In this document: positions 6,472-9,971 of the stretch, piece after piece
Layout: the number at the start of each line of letters is the position of its first letter
How positions within the stretch are numbered: the first letter of the stretch is position 1
From: an uncultured bacterium
Lineage (GTDB): Bacteria > Actinomycetota > Coriobacteriia > Coriobacteriales > Coriobacteriaceae
Length of the DNA stretch: 9,971 bases
Direction: 5' to 3'
Assembly (NCBI GenBank): GCA_905215835.1
Contig: CAJMRR010000072.1
Coordinates: forward strand, 1-9,971
Position numbers and translations under genes: made by a program
The notes under the pieces: model-generated
What the model saw: only the letters and a program-made list of their open reading frames with translations
Databases searched by the model: none
What the model was told of the DNA's origin: nothing

Positions 6472-6513
6472 ACGGGCGGGACAAAGTGACAGATGGCTCT
6501 TTGTCCCGCCCGT
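6472..6513. terminator. Bidirectional terminator between convergent degV and DUF1836 genes
   Basis: ACGGGCGGGACAAAG (6472-6486) pairs perfectly with its reverse complement at 6499-6513 around a 12-base loop. TTTT follows on the plus strand (6513-6516), and five A residues precede it (6466-6470), giving a T-run on the minus strand. It lies 19 bases after the degV stop and 12 bases after the DUF1836 stop. Confidence 0.92.
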
Positions 6514-6525
6514 TTTATACATTGA

Positions 6526-7137
6526 CTAGCTATTAAACCCATTGAACTTAAGGTAGCTCATCAGGTACGCCTTCGATACAAAAGACGAAACCGCACTGCG
6601 TACGAGCAGCGATTCGCGCGTAACCTGGTGTGCGGTATCGGGCACGGGAGTCTGCTCGACGGAAAACGCCGCACGAATCGATGCCTCAAGTTGATCGACT
6701 ACATAATCGAAAGCCGTCGGAGCGTCATAGCTCAAGCGCTGAATATTAAAGAGCGCCTGAACCGCAGCGATGGGCAGCACCTGCTTAAAGATACAAATGG
6801 CGATAAGACGCGCAATCTGCTCACGGCCATACTGTTTTTTAACCGGAGCGGGAACGAGGCCGACCTTGACGTAGTTATTGATCATTGAAGGCGTGATAAC
6901 GGGCTGCTCTACGCAAATCGAAAGCGGCTCCATCCACAGCGCAACATATTCAATAACCTGATCGCGATAGAGCGTTACGTTGGGCAGCTGGTCATAGCGT
7001 GGCAGGCTCAACGCGTTGAGTTTACCCACCATATCGGACTGAATAAATGCATCCGGCAGCACCGTCGGCTTAATATCCTCCGGCTTAATGCTGGCCGATG
7101 TATCGGACATCGGGATAACATGCTTGACGTGGTTCAT
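6526..7137 (-). CDS. DUF1836 domain protein, putative MerR-like regulator
   Basis: The protein has 203 residues. The DUF1836 core covers about residues 55-155. Its centre, ITPSMINNYVKVGLVPAP (81-98) followed by KKQYGREQIARLIAICIFKQVLPI, has the look of a MerR-type helix-turn-helix: a short recognition helix, a KxGL turn, then a Tyr/Arg-containing wing. The N-terminal 50 residues have no recognisable domain. The C-terminus (174-203) is helical and ends in FNGFNS. No ligand site is evident. The chosen start, 7137, has GGAGG six bases upstream; a longer frame reaches 7266 but would begin inside the trxB terminator and contain the promoter, so it is rejected. It is transcribed alone, convergent with degV. 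A 15-base element in its promoter also occurs in the degV control region, which suggests self-regulation and control of degV; this is inference. The molecular function of the family is poorly characterised. Confidence 0.85.
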   Translation of the reverse strand: MNHVKHVIPMSDTSASIKPEDIKPTVLPDAFIQSDMVGKLNALSLPRYDQLPNVTLYRDQVIEYVALWMEPLSICVEQPVITPSMINNYVKVGLVPAPVKKQYGREQIARLIAICIFKQVLPIAAVQALFNIQRLSYDAPTAFDYVVDQLEASIRAAFSVEQTPVPDTAHQVTRESLLVRSAVSSFVSKAYLMSYLKFNGFNS

Positions 7138-7143
7138 ATGGGG

Positions 7144-7148
7144 CCTCC
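7144..7148 (-). promoter_or_regulatory. Ribosome binding site deciding the DUF1836 start
   Basis: The minus strand carries GGAGG six bases before the ATG at 7137. No comparable site precedes the upstream candidate at 7266, so translation should begin at MNHVKHV. Confidence 0.8.
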
Positions 7149-7161
7149 GTTCGTTTTCTAT

Positions 7162-7187
7162 ATTGTATTCTAGGTTATCTAGTTTTG
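7162..7187 (-). promoter_or_regulatory. Candidate DUF1836 promoter with operator-like element
   Basis: On the minus strand a TACAAT box (7167-7162) lies 24 bases before the DUF1836 start codon. Just upstream, at 7187-7173, stands CAAAACTAGATAACC, which overlaps the imperfect palindrome CTAGATAACCTAG (7182-7170). A protein bound there would cover the -35/-10 spacer. The same element with one mismatch is at 5513-5527, ahead of degV. The -35 region (ATGCAA) is poor. Confidence 0.45.
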
Positions 7188-7209
7188 CATACCACATAGC
7201 CGCAAAGTA

Positions 7210-7251
7210 AAAGTGGTTGGATAGCACACTGATGCACCGTCCAACCACTTT
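7210..7251 (-). terminator. Probable rho-independent terminator of trxB
   Basis: AAAGTGGTTGGA and TCCAACCACTTT (7210-7221 with 7240-7251) form a perfect 12-bp stem with an 18-base loop. Read on the minus strand it lies 40 bases after the trxB stop codon and ends in TTTTACTTT. It separates trxB from the DUF1836 promoter. Confidence 0.7.
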
Positions 7252-7291
7252 GTTTAAAGAAGCCAACCTTACATAAGATATATTATCGTAC

Positions 7292-8230
7292 TTATCCGCG
7301 TAGGAAAGCGTATGCGCTGGTTGCTGCTATGGCTCCGTCCGAAACGGCGGTCACAACCTGGCGTAAACGCTTGGAACGGATATCGCCGGCTGCGAATAAT
7401 CCGGGCGTACGGGTGGCCATCGAATCGTCGGTAACAATGCCGCCGTCCGTAGCCAGATCGACTAGGTGCTCAACGAGCTCGATGTGTGGCTGCGTGCCCG
7501 CAAAGACAAAGATGCCAAAAGAGCCAGGTTCAAAGGACTCAGCGTGCATTTCACCAGTCGCATTGTCCTTGAATGTAATTGTCGTAGGCATCGCTTCACC
7601 AGAAAGCTCAACAATACTAGTTTGGTACCTAACTGAAATATTGTCCTTAGCAAGCACCTTATTCACAACGCCCTCGGGTGCACGGAACTGATCGCGACGC
7701 AGCACGATGGTCACGCTGCTGGCAATGTCGGACAGGAACAGCGCCTCCTCGCATGCCGAATTGCCACCTCCAATAACAAAGACCTGTTTGCCACGGAAGA
7801 ACATGCCGTCACACGTCGCGCAGTACGAAACGCCACGACCGCGATACTTGTCTTCGCCAACAAAACCCGCAGGACGCGGCGTGGCGCCCATGCACGCAAT
7901 GACGCTCTTGGCCGCTGTGTCGCCCATGTCATGATGGATGGTAAATTGAGCCGCATCGGCATCGTAATCGACGCCCGTCACCATACTCCATTCAACCTGA
8001 GTCCCCAGGCCTTCAGCATGCTGTTGGAACCGCTCACCAAGTTCGGCCCCGCTCAGTAGCGGAATGCCAGGATAATTCTCGATCTCGTTGGACGTGGCGA
8101 TCTGTCCGCCCGACATGCCCTGCTCAAGGACAGTCGTCGACAGGTTGGCACGCGCCGCATAAATGGCGGCAGCATAGCCCGCAGGGCCGCCGCCGATGAT
8201 CGCAACATCGATTGTCTGATCGGTAGTCAT
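7292..8230 (-). CDS. trxB: Thioredoxin-disulfide reductase
   Basis: This FAD enzyme passes electrons from NADPH to thioredoxin and so keeps cytosolic thiols reduced. The 312 residues match the usual low-molecular-weight TrxB length. Visible parts: FAD motif IIGGGPAGYAAA (11-22), redox-active CATC (Cys137 and Cys140) followed by DG, nucleotide motif VIGGGNSACEEA (152-163), the NADPH phosphate-binding LRRDQFR (177-183; usual HRRxxxR, with the Arg residues kept), and C-terminal TPGLFAAGDIRSKRLRQVVTA (275-295). AGAGGA stands six bases before the ATG at 8230. A longer frame begins at 8305, but its extra 25 residues lack a domain and a ribosome site. No thioredoxin gene is adjacent. It is divergent from the glycosyltransferase gene; the shared spacer has no clear minus-strand promoter. 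Confidence 0.96.
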   Translation of the reverse strand: MTTDQTIDVAIIGGGPAGYAAAIYAARANLSTTVLEQGMSGGQIATSNEIENYPGIPLLSGAELGERFQQHAEGLGTQVEWSMVTGVDYDADAAQFTIHHDMGDTAAKSVIACMGATPRPAGFVGEDKYRGRGVSYCATCDGMFFRGKQVFVIGGGNSACEEALFLSDIASSVTIVLRRDQFRAPEGVVNKVLAKDNISVRYQTSIVELSGEAMPTTITFKDNATGEMHAESFEPGSFGIFVFAGTQPHIELVEHLVDLATDGGIVTDDSMATRTPGLFAAGDIRSKRLRQVVTAVSDGAIAATSAYAFLRG

Positions 8231-8236
8231 GAAGAG

Positions 8237-8242
8237 TCCTCT
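8237..8242 (-). promoter_or_regulatory. Ribosome binding site deciding the trxB start
   Basis: AGAGGA on the minus strand, six bases before the ATG at 8230, favours MTTDQTIDVA as the N-terminus. That places the FAD-binding strand a few residues in, as usual for TrxB. Confidence 0.75.
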
Positions 8243-8334
8243 CATCGAAACGTTGTCGTTCTTTGCGCTCATACCCAAATTTACGTGAACGTGACACTCA
8301 TGCACTACAATGATAAAACCGTGTTACAACGTCG

Positions 8335-8342
8335 AAGGGGAG
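8335..8342 (+). promoter_or_regulatory. Ribosome binding site deciding the glycosyltransferase start
   Basis: AAGGGGAG lies six bases before ATG 8349. An in-frame ATG at 8310 has no ribosome site and overlaps a TACAAT (8306-8311) that could be the -10 box of this gene, so 8349 is preferred. That -10 candidate lacks a good -35. Confidence 0.7.
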
Positions 8343-8348
8343 TTATCG

Positions 8349-9650
8349 ATGGATCAGACGCAGACGAGCGACGACGCTCCCCTGCTCACGCACAGCACTC
8401 CCCAATCAGAGCAAACCACGCTCTTGACTCAGCAAAAACCTCTCGTGACCATCGTGCACGCCTCGGTCGGTTCGGGTCACAAGGCCGCCGCAAATGCGAT
8501 TGCGCAAGCATTCGACCTCATCCGCGGCACCAATGGCATCCCCGAGGATGTTGAGATTGAAGTGCTCGATATCCTTGATTTTGGACGTATTAAATTCGAC
8601 GGCAATAAGACCGCGGCTTCTTTTACGGGAGCCACGCGCCCCATTTATGACCTGACCTGGCGATATACGCTTACGGGACATCTTCTCTGGGGTGGCGGCA
8701 CGGCATGGTCGCGAATTATGTTCCCCGCCTTCAACGAATATATTCGTAACCGCAGGCCCATAGCCGTGGTCGCAACGCACATCACGGCAGCCAATGTTGC
8801 CGTGGGCGCCCGCGTAATTACGGGTATCGATTATCCGGTTATCTGCGTACCGACCGACTACGAAGTCGAGGGCTGGTGGCCCCACAAGGACACCGATCTG
8901 TTCTGTGTTGCCAACGAATTTATGGCCGAAACGCTGCGTCCGCGCAAGGTACCCGAGTCAAAGATTCGCATTACCGGCATTCCTATTCGCGCCGGATTCG
9001 ACACGGATTACGACCGCGAGGAAGAGCTAGCCAAGTTCAACCTCCCCACCGACAAGACCGTCGTGTTGGTAATGGCCGGTGCCAGCTTGCCTCAGCCTTA
9101 CGTCCGCTTTCGCGCGGCGATGGACCGCACACTCCCCTTCCTGCGCAGCTTCGAAGACATGCACTTTGTCTTTTTGCCCGGCAAAGACGTGGAGTATGCC
9201 ACCCGGCTGAAGACGCTCTTCAATGCCATGAAGCTCGAGAACGTCACGGTGTTGGACTATGTCGACGACATGGCAGCCCTCATGCACGGCTGCGACCTGG
9301 CAATCCTCAAATCGGGCGGACTCACGGTCACCGAGTGTCTCTGCGCACATCTGCCGATGATCCTGCTGGGCAAGTCATATGGCCAGGAAAAAGCCAACAC
9401 CACTATGCTCACCGGCATGGGCGCCAGTATGCACGTCACCACGGCACGAGAGCTCATCGTGACGTTGCGACATCTCCACGATCATCCGGAGTCGCTCAAG
9501 GCATTGCTCATCAATGGCGAAGTACTACGCCGCCCCCACGCAGCCGAAGACATCGCCGTTGCCACCATGGAACTCGTAGGCAAACCCCAAAAGCGCAAAC
9601 GAGCCTTCTGCCGCTTCTACTGGGGCGGTAAACCTGCGCATATCCGCTAG
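8349..9650 (+). CDS. MGDG-synthase/UgtP-type diacylglycerol glycosyltransferase
   Basis: This 433-residue GT28-family enzyme probably moves a sugar from a UDP-sugar to diacylglycerol (or a glycolipid) at the inner membrane face, making membrane glycolipids and possibly lipoteichoic acid anchors. Residues 1-30 are a polar, Gln/Thr-rich tail. The N-terminal MGDG-synthase domain starts with VTIVHASVGSGHKAAANAI (33-51), with the family's SxGxGHxxAA motif and His44. PTDYEVEGWW follows, where relatives carry TDF..H..W, then GIPIRAGF before the C-terminal donor-binding domain. There, VLVMAGAS begins the fold and KSGGLTVTE (321-329) is the sugar-nucleotide loop with its acidic residue. The C-terminal tail is strongly basic (QKRKRAFCRFYWGGK), suited to binding anionic membrane. 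MurG-like acceptors are less likely given the N-terminal motif. The exact sugar and acceptor cannot be told. It is divergent from trxB and followed by gene-free sequence. Confidence 0.9.
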   Translation: MDQTQTSDDAPLLTHSTPQSEQTTLLTQQKPLVTIVHASVGSGHKAAANAIAQAFDLIRGTNGIPEDVEIEVLDILDFGRIKFDGNKTAASFTGATRPIYDLTWRYTLTGHLLWGGGTAWSRIMFPAFNEYIRNRRPIAVVATHITAANVAVGARVITGIDYPVICVPTDYEVEGWWPHKDTDLFCVANEFMAETLRPRKVPESKIRITGIPIRAGFDTDYDREEELAKFNLPTDKTVVLVMAGASLPQPYVRFRAAMDRTLPFLRSFEDMHFVFLPGKDVEYATRLKTLFNAMKLENVTVLDYVDDMAALMHGCDLAILKSGGLTVTECLCAHLPMILLGKSYGQEKANTTMLTGMGASMHVTTARELIVTLRHLHDHPESLKALLINGEVLRRPHAAEDIAVATMELVGKPQKRKRAFCRFYWGGKPAHIR

Positions 9651-9663
9651 AGTCTTAATGTCC

Positions 9664-9767
9664 GCTGCTCGGCGGGAGCCGCCCATATATCATTCCATGC
9701 TCAAACATTCTCGCTGCGCTGCGAAACTGCGCGTGGAACGATATATGGGCGGTTCCCGCCGAGCAGC
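9664..9767. repeat. 104-base imperfect palindrome, part of a dispersed repeat
   Basis: Arms of 34 bases (9664-9697 and 9734-9767) pair with one G-T wobble (9678 with 9753) and one A-C mismatch (9692 with 9739). The 36-base centre can form a second small hairpin (GCGC..GCGC around CGAAA). The outer arm begins GCTGCTCGGCGGGA and reaches CATATATC. No coding frame, T-run or flanking target duplication is seen. It starts 13 bases after the glycosyltransferase stop codon. A 24-base stretch of the centre and right arm recurs inverted at 9948-9971. Confidence 0.85.
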
Positions 9768-9843
9768 TACGTTTACGTGCTAACAGCTATGCCAGATTCC
9801 CTACCATTAGAACCTGCAAAGGAGAAACCGGAAAAAATAAATA
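9768..9843. other. Gene-free spacer between the palindrome and the second hairpin
   Basis: Nothing recognisable. AAAGGAGA (9819-9826) resembles a ribosome site but no start codon follows at a usable distance. A 45-codon frame from ATG 9789 has no ribosome site, runs through the next hairpin and is not considered a gene. Confidence 0.5.
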
Positions 9844-9894
9844 TAGTAAGCCGATGCGAGAAAGGAGGTTTTCCTTTATCGCATCGGCTTACTA
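9844..9894. terminator. Long hairpin, probable terminator, best on the minus strand
   Basis: TAGTAAGCCGATGCGA (9844-9859) pairs perfectly with 9879-9894. After one G-A mismatch the stem continues for six pairs (AAAGGA with TCCTTT) around a 5-base loop. On the minus strand it is followed by TATTTATTTTTT, a good terminator tail for a gene entering from the right edge. On the plus strand TTTTATTTTT comes only 11 bases later (9906-9915), so termination of the glycosyltransferase transcript is possible but less typical. Confidence 0.6.
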
Positions 9895-9947
9895 GAAAGA
9901 AAGGCTTTTATTTTTCAAGCGAGTAACCGCCCGCCCGCCTCTCACAC

Positions 9948-9971
9948 ATATCGTTCCACGCGCAGTTTCGC
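9948..9971 (-). repeat. Start of an inverted second copy of the palindromic repeat, cut by window edge
   Basis: These 24 bases are the exact reverse complement of 9721-9744, the centre and inner right arm of the palindrome at 9664-9767. Beyond 9948 the two copies diverge, although GGGCGGTT reappears on the minus strand near 9925-9932. The window ends inside the repeat, so its extent is unknown. Confidence 0.75.

Noticed and set aside
7138..7266. 43-residue N-terminal extension of the DUF1836 protein
   Set aside because: It would start inside the trxB terminator hairpin and contain the probable promoter and ribosome site of the shorter form.
8231..8305. 25-residue N-terminal extension of TrxB
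   Set aside because: TrxB normally starts a few residues before the FAD motif, and AGAGGA supports the start at 8230.
8281..8311. Direct repeat ACGTGA-ACGTGA (8283-8294) in the trxB/glycosyltransferase spacer as a redox regulator site
   Set aside because: The repeat is only 6 bases and does not match a Rex-type or other redox operator that I can name; chance is likely.
8876..9631. 251-codon plus-strand frame inside the glycosyltransferase gene
   Set aside because: His/Arg/Pro-rich shadow in another frame; the glycosyltransferase frame carries all family motifs.
9789..9926. 45-codon frame MPDSLPLEPAKE...
   Set aside because: No ribosome site, and its codons run straight through a 51-base hairpin and its T-rich flank. 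The structure explains the sequence better than a peptide.

Overview
The window reads as chromosomal core DNA of a high-G+C Gram-positive anaerobe of the Actinomycetota, most likely a Coriobacteriia member such as Collinsella. This is inferred from the FHA/MerR gene pair typical of Actinomycetota, the DegV and DUF1836 genes more common in gut Gram-positives, the G/C-rich codon use and one GTG start. No database search was possible, so the genus is a guess.

Layout, left to right. (1) The 3' part of coaBC (coenzyme A synthesis), cut by the left edge. (2) A tRNA-Pro(GGG) gene with its own promoter and a strong terminator. (3) About 255 bases without a convincing gene, holding a long hairpin and the probable promoter of the next unit. 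(4) A five-gene + strand cluster, probably one operon: a CDP-alcohol phosphatidyltransferase (pgsA-like), a small FHA protein of the GarA/OdhI type, a MerR-family regulator of the FtsR/Rv1828 type, adenine phosphoribosyltransferase (apt), and a secreted coiled-coil NlpC/P60 cell-wall hydrolase, closed by a terminator. (5) A degV gene with two palindromes in its control region. (6) A DUF1836 putative regulator convergent to degV; the two share a bidirectional terminator. (7) trxB on the minus strand, with its own terminator. (8) A divergent glycosyltransferase of the MGDG-synthase/UgtP family. (9) About 320 gene-free bases at the right end, holding a 104-base imperfect palindrome, a second long hairpin that looks like a terminator, and the start of an inverted second copy of the palindrome's centre at the edge.

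The operon links phospholipid head-group synthesis, a phospho-switch protein, a regulator whose actinobacterial relatives control cell division, purine salvage and peptidoglycan cleavage. A role in coordinating growth and envelope is plausible. The glycosyltransferase adds membrane glycolipid synthesis from the same lipid pool.

There is no mobile element, phage, CRISPR array or defence system in the window. The most interesting signals are non-coding: the palindromic repeat at the right end, and a 15-base element (one mismatch) shared by the degV and DUF1836 control regions. The GarA-like N-terminal TxVFR motif in a probable anaerobe is the most interesting protein-level signal.
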